A DNA stretch of 64,000 bases. Origin: Helicobacter ailurogastricus. Its GTDB lineage: Bacteria; Campylobacterota; Campylobacteria; Campylobacterales; Helicobacteraceae. Position numbers and translations under genes: made by a program. Under the pieces are notes generated by a model, which worked only from the letters and a program-made list of their open reading frames with translations, ran no database searches and was not told the origin of the DNA. Location of the stretch: positions 108,582 through 172,581 of the forward strand of contig NZ_CDMG01000004.1 of the NCBI RefSeq assembly GCF_001282945.1. The letters are read 5' to 3'. Shown one piece after another: positions 27,237 to 34,177 of the stretch (position 1 is the first letter of the stretch; every line of letters starts with the position of its first letter).

Positions 27237-28232
27237 ATGCCCTATGCAATGTTGCGCTCAGTGGCTTCGTATGTACCTACAAATTGTGTCCCTAACAGTG
27301 CCTTTGAGACGCTTTTAGACACCAGCGATGAGTGGATACAAAAGCGCACGGGGATCAAGACCCGCTATTTTGCCAGCCCCGAGGAAAAGAGCAGTGATTT
27401 GGGCGTGCAGGCGGCCAAGCTTGCCATTGAGCGTGCCGGCTTGCGCAAAGAAGACATCGATTTGGTTTTAGTGGGGACTTTAAGCCCGGATTATGTTGCC
27501 ATGCCCTCTACGGCCTGTGGTTTAAGTGCCAAATTGGGCTTAGAAAACACGCCCAGCATGGATCTCATTGCCGCTTGTAGTGGGTTTATCTACTTGCTCG
27601 CCACTGCTAAGGCGTTTGTGGAAAGCGGGGCGTATCAAAATGTGTTGATTGTGGGGGCAGAGAAGTGCAGCAGCGTGTTGGATTTTAGCGATCGCTCCAC
27701 TTGTGTTCTCTTTGGAGATGGAGCGGGCGCGTGTGTGATCTCGCCCACCAAGGACATTAAAAAAAGCATTTTAGATGTGAAAATCGCCGCCAATGGGAAT
27801 TTTGGCGACTACCTTTACACCCCAAGAAACATCAAAGGCAGTGCTTTTTGCCCCGGGTATGAGGACAGCCAAGCCCTGCACATGAAAGGCAATGAGGTTT
27901 TTAAACTCGCCATTAAAACCTTGCTAAAAGATGTGGAGGAAATCCTTCAAGCCAACGCCATCACCCCCGAGCAAATCACCTACTTTATCCCCCACCAAGC
28001 GAATTTACGCATCATCCAAGCGGTGCAAAACCAACTCGCCTTTAAGGAGGAACAAGTGGTTTTAACCGTGCAAAAATACGGCAACACCTCGGCGGCCAGC
28101 ATCCCTATGGCGATGAACGACATTTACGAACAGGGCAAACTCAAAACGGGTGATTTAATGCTTTTAGATGCCTTTGGCGGGGGCTTAACTTGGGGCTCGG
28201 CTTTGGTGTATTTTGGTGGAGAAAAAGCGTAG
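27237..28232 (+). CDS. fabH: 3-oxoacyl-ACP synthase III
   Basis: It condenses acetyl-CoA with malonyl-ACP to start fatty acid synthesis. The catalytic triad is visible: Cys in [12 protein letters not shown], His in [10 protein letters not shown] and Asn in [13 protein letters not shown]. The N-terminal [16 protein letters not shown] and [10 protein letters not shown] are also typical. Length 331. AAGGA lies before the ATG. It ends the conserved block; immediately after its stop the genome becomes accessory, with decayed coding DNA. Confidence 0.97.
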   Translation: MPYAMLRSVASYVPTNCVPNSAFETLLDTSDEWIQKRTGIKTRYFASPEEKSSDLGVQAAKLAIERAGLRKEDIDLVLVGTLSPDYVAMPSTACGLSAKLGLENTPSMDLIAACSGFIYLLATAKAFVESGAYQNVLIVGAEKCSSVLDFSDRSTCVLFGDGAGACVISPTKDIKKSILDVKIAANGNFGDYLYTPRNIKGSAFCPGYEDSQALHMKGNEVFKLAIKTLLKDVEEILQANAITPEQITYFIPHQANLRIIQAVQNQLAFKEEQVVLTVQKYGNTSAASIPMAMNDIYEQGKLKTGDLMLLDAFGGGLTWGSALVYFGGEKA

Positions 28233-28240
28233 CTTTTTCT
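28221..28240 (+). terminator. Possible hairpin at the end of fabH
   Basis: GAAAAAGC (28221-28228) and GCTTTTTC (28232-28239) pair over 8 bp around a 3-base loop that holds the fabH stop. The T-run is inside the arm rather than after it, so terminator strength is uncertain. Confidence 0.35.
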
Positions 28241-28479
28241 TAGTGTAGCTTTTCCCTAAGCTCCCTAAGCATAGCTTGCCTTTGAAAAGCTTTCCTTTAA
28301 GCATGGCCTACCCCCACAAAAGGGTTTTGTGTGGTCTAAACCTCTTCTTAAAGCCTAATGGCCCTATTTTGGCAAGTTTCTCTAAACTTAAATGCCTCAA
28401 TTCTAGCAATTTTAAAACTTTCCGCACGCACTTTAATGCGCGCTTTTTGGGTGGCTTTATGTGTCCGGGAGAACACTTT

Positions 28480-29270
28480 TGACAATGTCAGGGGCAGCTT
28501 TCCTAATTGGCTTTTTGTGTGGGTTTTAAGCGCGCGTCAAAGACTACCCCAGTTAAACTAGACATCCACGACTCTAATGGAGAGTTTTGGACATGAAAGA
28601 ATTTAGGCGTTAGATGATGTAGAAAACTTAAACGCTTGGGTGTATTGGTATGATAATAACAAAGCCCAAGAAATTTGGGGCTATATCCAAACCCCGCTAG
28701 ATATGCAAAATAACAATCTTATTTGTGTGACCAACGAACAAAAGAAGCTACACAGCAATTTTTTGTATTAAACGCCCAAAGTCTTTTAATTGGGACGGTA
28801 CATTTCTCCATCCGCCACAGCGTAAAGCCCGCTTGAATCAATAACCGCGACCAATTTTACCAACCCTATAGCGACTCTTGGCAAGAGGATAGAGAGCTTT
28901 TAGGCGATTGTTTGGTGTTTATGCTTTTTCATCCCAACGCCAGTTTTTATGACATTAAAGAGTTTGTTAGCGCTAGAGATGGCAAGGGCAAGTTAAACCC
29001 ACTTACTAAAGCCAAAGACGAGCATTATAAAACTTGATACGCCGCCTTGAAAGAGAGTCTAGACGCGTTAGCCAAGCAACTAGAACTTAGAGTTTTTGAA
29101 TATGGGTTTGCACTTGGTGAGATCAACACATGTTGCGCTCAAATTACCATTTAAAATCTAAATGGGGATTGTATGAAACTCTTTAAAAACATTTTAATGA
29201 GCGTTTGCGCACCCTAAAGAAAGCACATTTACAACTGATTTTTAAAACGCTAAAAGCTCAAAGGAAGTGA
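28480..29270 (+). pseudogene. Decayed type II restriction-modification-like gene (C-terminal remnant)
   Basis: Across 28480-29270 several frames must be joined to follow one protein: a GSFP...VW segment, KRASKTTPVKLDIHDSNGEF, then ALDDVENLNAWVYWYDNN, AQSLLIGTVHFSIRHSVKPA, NRDQFYQPYSDSWQEDRELL, GDCLVFMLFHPN, EYGFALGEIN and HFNERLRTLKKAHLQLIF ending KAQRK-stop at 29268. Stops and frame changes interrupt it at least five times. The GDCLVFMLF pattern and the Arg/Trp-rich surroundings remind me of the C-terminal part of type IIG or adenine-specific methyltransferase/restriction proteins of Helicobacter and Campylobacter. The catalytic N-terminal part is gone. The family assignment is inferred; the decay is directly visible. 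Confidence 0.5.
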
Positions 29271-29288
29271 GGTTGCGTATAGTGTTGC

Positions 29289-29467
29289 GTGAATAACCCA
29301 GTAAAACATTTTTATTTGGATTCTAAAGGAGGCATGGGACAAATGTTTTCTCAGTGTCTTTATTGCTCGGGATTGTGGGGATTGTCTTTGCAATCCCTTA
29401 TGTTGTTGATTTTTTCATTTTAAGAAATGGGCCGCTTTATTTGATTAGAGTGCAGCGCATTTCGTGA
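29289..29467 (+). pseudogene. Frameshifted small membrane-protein fragment
   Basis: A GTG (29289) starts NNPVKHFYLDSKGGMGQM, which must shift frame at a TTTTCTC to continue as a hydrophobic segment (SLLLGIVGIVFAIPYVVDFFI) ending RNGPLYLIRVQRIS-stop. AAAGGAGG stands before an internal ATG. I do not recognise the family. The single hydrophobic helix and frame break suggest the relic of a gene whose remainder was lost. Confidence 0.35.
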
Positions 29468-29499
29468 GCATAGCAACAATCACAGCAAAAAAGGTTCGT

Positions 29500-30228
29500 T
29501 TAAAGTCGTAAATCTTTGGGCTTTTCTCTCACTAAGTAGCTAAAATCTTTACTTTCATCATACAAATAGTCAATGCCACTTGTCAGAATGATTTCTATTG
29601 TGTCTTCAACTAAAATGTAACGATCATGGGTTCTTTGGTATTGGGTGGTGTTCTTTGTGATGGTCCAATCTCCACAAATCTGTTTTAGGTCTGTAATTAG
29701 AGATTGCCCCCTGGAGTTTTTATCACAACTTAAGATTATCTTCAATCTTCTCTTTGGGAGCAATTCTCTAGCAAATGCCTTAAAGGTACTTTGGTGATCT
29801 AGTATATAGTTATCGTGGATGACACAATATTTGCAATGTTCCAGCAGGGCCTTAATGTGTTGTTTGGCTTTATCTCTTTTTTCTCTATGAAAAAAAGTAG
29901 CGCTGAAATTGTTTTCAATCACATCGCTATTTACATTAACGAAGGGGAAATCATTTTTATGGCTAGATAAAACGATCTTGTATTTCGTGTGGGCTAGAGC
30001 TTCCTTTTGGGGATAAACATGCCCGCTTTTTATGATGTTGGCACGCAACTCTGGGTCCCAAATTTCTAAGATTTTTAGTTGTTCTTTAGTGGGCAAAATC
30101 TCAGGTTTATAGTAATGCAACATGCGCTCCACAAGAGATTTATCTTCTATTTCTATGGGCTTTCCCTTCTTGAATTTTAAAAACGCTTCGTATAAATCGT
30201 CTTCGCAGCACATGGAAAAGCCCATCAC
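29500..30228 (-). CDS. Uncharacterised protein with PLD-like C-terminal region (putative effector)
   Basis: The 242-residue product has no family I can name with confidence. Its C-terminal half (from about residue 125) alternates predicted strands and helices (KYCVIHDNYIL, RRLKIILSCD) and ends with THDRYILVEDTIEIILTSGIDYL. A His-x-Arg-Tyr stretch followed by a strand and a Ser-Gly-Ile-Asp is reminiscent of phospholipase D-like folds, including non-canonical ones, so nuclease or lipid-acting roles are possible. Only one such motif is present, so activity would need a dimer or may be absent. It starts at GTG 30228 or ATG 30225, overlapping the ATPase stop; this is the last gene of the operon, the place where an effector could lie. 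Confidence 0.6.
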   Translation of the reverse strand: MMGFSMCCEDDLYEAFLKFKKGKPIEIEDKSLVERMLHYYKPEILPTKEQLKILEIWDPELRANIIKSGHVYPQKEALAHTKYKIVLSSHKNDFPFVNVNSDVIENNFSATFFHREKRDKAKQHIKALLEHCKYCVIHDNYILDHQSTFKAFARELLPKRRLKIILSCDKNSRGQSLITDLKQICGDWTITKNTTQYQRTHDRYILVEDTIEIILTSGIDYLYDESKDFSYLVREKPKDLRL

Positions 30229-31214
30229 ATGATCTCCAATAGTTCGTCCAAGCCGACATCTAAAAAACCCGTGGGGAAGTTAATGGGCTCCTTGTTTGGA
30301 TCGACCAATCGTCCCCCTGCACCAATATCAATGACCTCAAAACTTTTATTGGGCTGATCTTTATAAAAAAAGCGCACAGCATCGCTGGATAGATTTTTCT
30401 TATAGACCTCATGGCGGAGTTTGTGTAAAAAATAAGCCGAATGTGTCTCAATAATCAATTGGATTTTTTTACGCGCAACGAGTTTAGCAAAAAAGCTTGC
30501 CAAATTGGCAATGGCTTTAGGGTGCAAATGGATTTCTGGATTTTCAATGAGAAAAATATCGTTTTCTTTGAGCGAAAGAGCCATGATTAAAATCTTAGCA
30601 ACATAGCTCACCCCCGCTCCCACATTAAAAGGTGAAAAAGGACTTGCTGTCCCGGACTTTCTAAAAGCAACACGGACATAATCCCCAATCTTTTCTGTAA
30701 ACAATTCTAGATTAGTTTCTAAAATTTCCTGCATATCGTGATACAGGTCTTGATCGAGAGTCTGCCTATTGTCATGGTAATAGGCAAAAGCGTATTCTCC
30801 ATCTATGCCAAACTTCACATCTTTTTGGGATTTTGCTTGGGATTGTTGCCCTATTCTGTTTGACCAAAGATAGAAAAGATTTTCTTCAAACACTAAATCT
30901 AAAGGCGTTCCCTCAAAATGCCAAAGCTGATCGCGACTACACACCAATTCTGCTTGTTGTTGGTCTTTACGCAACAGAAGCCGACTTTCTTTGGCTTTGA
31001 TTTCGTTATTTTTAATACTAGCATAGTCCATGATAAAGTCAATAGCACCCCTAAGCCATATATTGTTATGGTTGTAATAAGAGGCTAATAGAATGGTCTG
31101 CAACACACTAGACTTGCCTACCGAGTTTGTGCCCGTAAAACAAGTTAGGGGCCTTAACTCAAAGACTTCTTTTTGGATACTCTTAAAGTTTTCAATCTGA
31201 ATAAAGTTAATCAT
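30225..31214 (-). CDS. AAA/ABC-type ATPase (COG4938/DUF3696-like)
   Basis: A 329-residue ATPase of the SMC/OLD/RecF-like class. It begins INFIQIENFKSIQKEVFELRPLT and has Walker A GTNSVGKSS (residues ~28-36), Walker B in DIFLIENPEIHLHPKA and a switch His in IETHSAYFLHKL. The C-terminal VDPNKEPINFPTGFLD with DELLEI resembles the DUF3696 tail. ATPases of this type drive several anti-phage systems by pairing with an effector. It overlaps the DUF262 gene by 8 bases and the third gene by about 4, so all three are translationally coupled. DNA here is clearly richer in A/T than neighbouring core genes, suggesting acquisition. Confidence 0.85.
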   Translation of the reverse strand: MINFIQIENFKSIQKEVFELRPLTCFTGTNSVGKSSVLQTILLASYYNHNNIWLRGAIDFIMDYASIKNNEIKAKESRLLLRKDQQQAELVCSRDQLWHFEGTPLDLVFEENLFYLWSNRIGQQSQAKSQKDVKFGIDGEYAFAYYHDNRQTLDQDLYHDMQEILETNLELFTEKIGDYVRVAFRKSGTASPFSPFNVGAGVSYVAKILIMALSLKENDIFLIENPEIHLHPKAIANLASFFAKLVARKKIQLIIETHSAYFLHKLRHEVYKKNLSSDAVRFFYKDQPNKSFEVIDIGAGGRLVDPNKEPINFPTGFLDVGLDELLEIM

Positions 31215-32313
31215 GTGAAGCCCTCCTTAACATCTCTTCTACTTGCGCGAATCTAAATTCAATGTTGCTTGGACTTTCAACGCCAGAGGCAAATGTGCCT
31301 GAATCCTCAAATTCGTCTTTTAATTGTTCAAGTGCCTCGATCGCAATTTTCTTGCGTTCTTGGTGGGCACGCACAAATAGATATACAAAACACTCAAAAA
31401 GGGCTATATTAATCGGTCTTTTTTGACTCTTTCTTTCCTTGCTCTTAAATCTAAAAATAGAATCATCGCTTTGCGCTAATATATCTTTCATGGCTTGATC
31501 AAAGTCTCCAAGCACATCTTCATAAGTCTCTTCCTTAGATTGATTGATCCGCTTCATCACTTCCGCCAAAAAATCATCCATGTTTGTGTATTTAAGATCG
31601 CCTAAACGCTCTGTTCTTAGCAAATAAAACGCTACAAAGCGCAAGACAAGGTAGCGATCTTTCATTCTCGAGCTAAGTTTCTCTCCCATCAGTTGCTTAA
31701 AGCTCTCCAATTGGCACATGGAATTAATGAAAGTTGTAGAGCGGCCGCAATAAATCGCATTGCGCATTTCCTGATTATTTAGCTGTGTTCCCCCTCTGTT
31801 GAGTCGATCAAAGACATCAAACTTGACCCGATCGGGCACGGGAGGCAGGATCGTATATACCTCCAGTTGGTAATCCTCAATCCTATTTTGCATAAATGGC
31901 TCTAAGGCTAAGAATTTCTTCTCATTAATGTTTGGCAAGATCTTCAAAGAACGCAGGGCAAACTTTTCATTAAGAAAATCTTGGATACAGGTTAGCCTTT
32001 GCAGACCATCGATCACTTGACGAGTGGGTTCTTGAGAACCCAGCTTTTCAGATTCAATCATGTAAATGACGGGCAGAGGAATCCCTATGAGAATCGATTC
32101 GATGAGCTCTGATCTCTGCTTAGTTTTCCAAACTCTTGGGTTTCTCTGAAAATCTGGTTGGAGATTGATCCTCCATCGTTTGGGATCATCTAGTCTTCTT
32201 TTCATGTCAAAGACACTAACTCTATCTTTAGCTAGCCTGAGTTCTTTGATAGGGTAGTTATCCTTGCTTGTTCTAATCTCTAATGTTTCTTCGCCTTCTA
32301 ATTTTTGAGACAT
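31207..32313 (-). CDS. DUF262 (ParB-like) domain protein
   Basis: A 368-residue protein with the DUF262 domain in the N-terminal two thirds: LQPDFQRNPRVW, ESILIGIPLPVIYM, the core VIDGLQRLTCIQDFL and FDRLNRGGTQLNNQEMRNA. DUF262 is a ParB/sulfiredoxin-like fold that binds or hydrolyses nucleotides in restriction-type systems such as GmrSD and SspE. The DUF1524 HNH nuclease partner domain of those proteins is missing; the C-terminal region (from about residue 240) is helical. DGLQR replaces the common DGQQR. It is the first gene of the operon, with GAGGA before its ATG and A/T-rich promoter sequence behind it. Confidence 0.88.
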   Translation of the reverse strand: MSQKLEGEETLEIRTSKDNYPIKELRLAKDRVSVFDMKRRLDDPKRWRINLQPDFQRNPRVWKTKQRSELIESILIGIPLPVIYMIESEKLGSQEPTRQVIDGLQRLTCIQDFLNEKFALRSLKILPNINEKKFLALEPFMQNRIEDYQLEVYTILPPVPDRVKFDVFDRLNRGGTQLNNQEMRNAIYCGRSTTFINSMCQLESFKQLMGEKLSSRMKDRYLVLRFVAFYLLRTERLGDLKYTNMDDFLAEVMKRINQSKEETYEDVLGDFDQAMKDILAQSDDSIFRFKSKERKSQKRPINIALFECFVYLFVRAHQERKKIAIEALEQLKDEFEDSGTFASGVESPSNIEFRFAQVEEMLRRASHD

Positions 32314-32339
32314 CTAAGCCGTCCTCTAAATTCTATATC

Positions 32340-32374
32340 ATTATAAATAACCAACTCAAAGCTAGAAAATTATA
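32340..32374 (-). promoter_or_regulatory. Candidate promoter(s) of the DUF262 operon
   Basis: Two TATAAT hexamers on the minus strand (32374-32369 and 32345-32340) precede the DUF262 start by about 56 and 27 bases. Either could serve as the -10 box. Confidence 0.45.
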
Positions 32375-32638
32375 CAACATAGAATAGATGTCTTGAGTTG
32401 CAATAAAATGATTTACAGCATGGGGTCCAGAAAATCGTTGCTATTTTTTGTGCTATGAGAAATGATAACCACTTCAAACTTGGCTATAAATTGGCCAATA
32501 TCTAAGAGTGGAAAGCACAAAATCCGCCATTTTCTTAACGAGTGGCAACAATGAAAATCACCCCTTTTGCGATGCATTGCTGATTCTCCTAACCAAACAA
32601 CAAGAGTTGCATTCCATAAAGATTAAGCTAAATTTAGC
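32375..32638. other. Non-coding spacer before rnpB
   Basis: An A/T-rich stretch of about 260 bases between the DUF262 operon and rnpB. I see no supported gene; open frames here run into rnpB and are spurious. Confidence 0.6.
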
Positions 32639-32644
32639 TAGAAT
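32639..32644 (+). promoter_or_regulatory. Predicted -10 box of rnpB
   Basis: TAGAAT lies 6 bases before the base-paired 5' end of RNase P RNA. Confidence 0.5.
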
Positions 32645-32650
32645 CAAGGC

Positions 32651-32968
32651 TTGCATGGGCGGTGGTTGCTTTGGGTCAAACCAAAGAGGAAAGTCCGAGC
32701 TACGAAAGACAAGATTCCATTTAACGGATGGCTAGCGCAAGCTAAGGGAAAGTGCCACAGAAAATAACCGCTCTTTTAGAGTAAGGGTGAAAAGGTGGGG
32801 TAAGAGCCCACCGCGCCCCAAGCAATTGGGGTTGGCTAGGTAAACCCAATCTGTAGCAAGAAGTGTATGGTAAAGTCTTTGATGAGGCACTTCGCAAGAG
32901 GTGGGTTGTAAAACCCATCCAAGATAAATAACCACCCTCGACAGAACTCGGCTTATGCCCATGCTAAC
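32651..32968 (+). ncRNA. rnpB: RNase P RNA (bacterial class A)
   Basis: The catalytic RNA that removes 5' leaders from pre-tRNAs. Diagnostic conserved stretches are present in order: GAGGAAAGTCCGAGC near the 5' end, CCACAGAAA, GGTAAGAGCCCACCGCG, GGTAAACCC, and ACAGAACTCGGCTTATG near the 3' end. The terminal P1 helix pairs GCATGGGC (32653-32660) with GCCCATGC (32957-32964). Ends are placed from that helix and are good to a few bases. The rsmH reading frame begins about 20 bases after the helix. Confidence 0.95.
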
Positions 32969-32985
32969 TTGCCAAAGGATTACAC

Positions 32986-33858
32986 CTGCACCAGAGCGTT
33001 TTGTTAGAAGAGGTTGTCGCTTTTTTTGAGCCTCTATCCCAAAAGCCACAACCTGTTTTAGTGGATTGCACTTTGGGGCTTGGCGGACACGCTCTAGCCT
33101 TGCTAGAAGCTTACCCGCGCCTGCGTGTCATAGGCATCGATCGGGATCGCCAAGCCAGCACTCTAGCCTCAGAAAGATTAGCCGCCTATACGGACCGCTT
33201 TAACTATTGTGCGGGCAATTTTGCCACAATTTTGCCGACTTTACCCGCACCCATTGATGGTATTTTAGCCGATTTGGGCGTGAGTTCTTTACAGCTAGAT
33301 AGCCCCCATCGGGGCTTTGGGTTTCACTCTTTGAATCTGGACATGCGTATGGATATGGAGCAATCTTTGGATGCTTTTAAAGTAGTGAATCATTACAGTC
33401 TTTATGAATTGGAGCGGGTGTTGCAGGCGGGCGAAGTGCGTGAATATAAAAAAATCGCTTCTCTCATCGTGCGGCAACGCCACAAACAGCCCTTTAACAC
33501 GGCGCAAGATTTGGCCAACTTTTTAGCCAAGCACACCCATAGGGGCAAGTTGCACCCCGCAACCTTAGTCTTTCAAGCGATTCGCATGGAGGTGAATGCT
33601 GAAATGCAAAACCTACAAACTTTGTTAGAGTATTCTAAAACCTTGCAAGACACGCTTTTATGTGTCATTGCCTTCCACTCTTTAGAAGACAGACAGGTTA
33701 AGCACGCCTTTAGAGAATACGCCAAAACCTATGGCGAAATGCTCACTAAAAAGCCCATTACCCCAAGTCCGCAGGAAGTGCGCCATAATCCGCGTGCGCG
33801 TAGCGCTAAAATGCGGGCTTTTCACTTTAAGGCTTTATGGTGTCCTCCAAACCCCTAG
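32986..33858 (+). CDS. rsmH: 16S rRNA (cytosine1402-N4)-methyltransferase
   Basis: An SAM-dependent methyltransferase that modifies C1402 in the ribosomal decoding centre. LLEEVV, VDCTLGLGGHALALLE (SAM motif), GIDRD, GILADLGVSSLQLDSPHRGF, DMRMD and VIAFHSLEDRQVKHAF are family hallmarks. Homologues begin with ...LHQSVLLEEV; that sequence is encoded from 32983, and the only start-like codon is CTG at 32986, six bases behind AAAGGA. A TTG at 33001 would remove this N-terminal motif. The frame upstream is closed by a stop at 32965. It overlaps the FtsL-like gene, as in dcw-type clusters. Confidence 0.9.
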   Translation: MHQSVLLEEVVAFFEPLSQKPQPVLVDCTLGLGGHALALLEAYPRLRVIGIDRDRQASTLASERLAAYTDRFNYCAGNFATILPTLPAPIDGILADLGVSSLQLDSPHRGFGFHSLNLDMRMDMEQSLDAFKVVNHYSLYELERVLQAGEVREYKKIASLIVRQRHKQPFNTAQDLANFLAKHTHRGKLHPATLVFQAIRMEVNAEMQNLQTLLEYSKTLQDTLLCVIAFHSLEDRQVKHAFREYAKTYGEMLTKKPITPSPQEVRHNPRARSAKMRAFHFKALWCPPNP

Positions 33859-34160
33859 AACCTGAAGGGCAAGAAAGGCGGTTGCGCGCCACAGACAAAG
33901 AGCGCGAAGCCCTATTTGCCAACAGCACACAAGAGCAGCAAGGATTCTCCTTGCTTTCTTTAGTCGCTATTTTTTCCATCTTTTTTGTGGTTTTGCTCCT
34001 TTTTATGCCTAAAATCTATCTTAGCAACAACATTTACTACATGAGCCGCGCCATCCAAAAACTCCAAAGCCAAGCCGAATTGCTGCAAGAGGAAAAACAC
34101 CGTCTGCAATTAGAGCTAGAAAAACAACGCTACAAATACAACATTGAGGACATGCCATAA
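33837..34160 (+). CDS. FtsL-like small bitopic membrane protein
   Basis: A 107-residue protein with a charged cytoplasmic N-terminus, one membrane helix (about residues 37-57, LLSLVAIFSIFFVVLLLF) and a periplasmic coiled coil (SRAIQKLQSQAELLQEEKHRLQLELEKQR). That plan, and its place overlapping the end of rsmH, are those of the divisome protein FtsL, which bridges FtsB and FtsW/FtsI. Sequence is poorly conserved in this family, so the name rests on topology and synteny. Confidence 0.6.
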   Translation: MVSSKPLEPEGQERRLRATDKEREALFANSTQEQQGFSLLSLVAIFSIFFVVLLLFMPKIYLSNNIYYMSRAIQKLQSQAELLQEEKHRLQLELEKQRYKYNIEDMP

Positions 34161-34177
34161 ATCAGATTCGCATCGAG

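Larger units (their letters stand above)
28241..29499. other. Gene-poor accessory stretch after fabH
   Basis: About 1.26 kb without an intact gene. It holds the two relics described separately. The first 240 bases (to about 28480) carry only short open frames without recognisable similarity; they may be more of the decayed restriction-modification gene. Confidence 0.6.

Noticed and set aside
28276..28561. Two overlapping short open frames after fabH
   Set aside because: Neither resembles a known protein; more likely part of the decayed gene in this stretch.
32508..32735. 75-codon open frame on the plus strand
   Set aside because: Its second half is the 5' part of rnpB; no similarity and no ribosome site.
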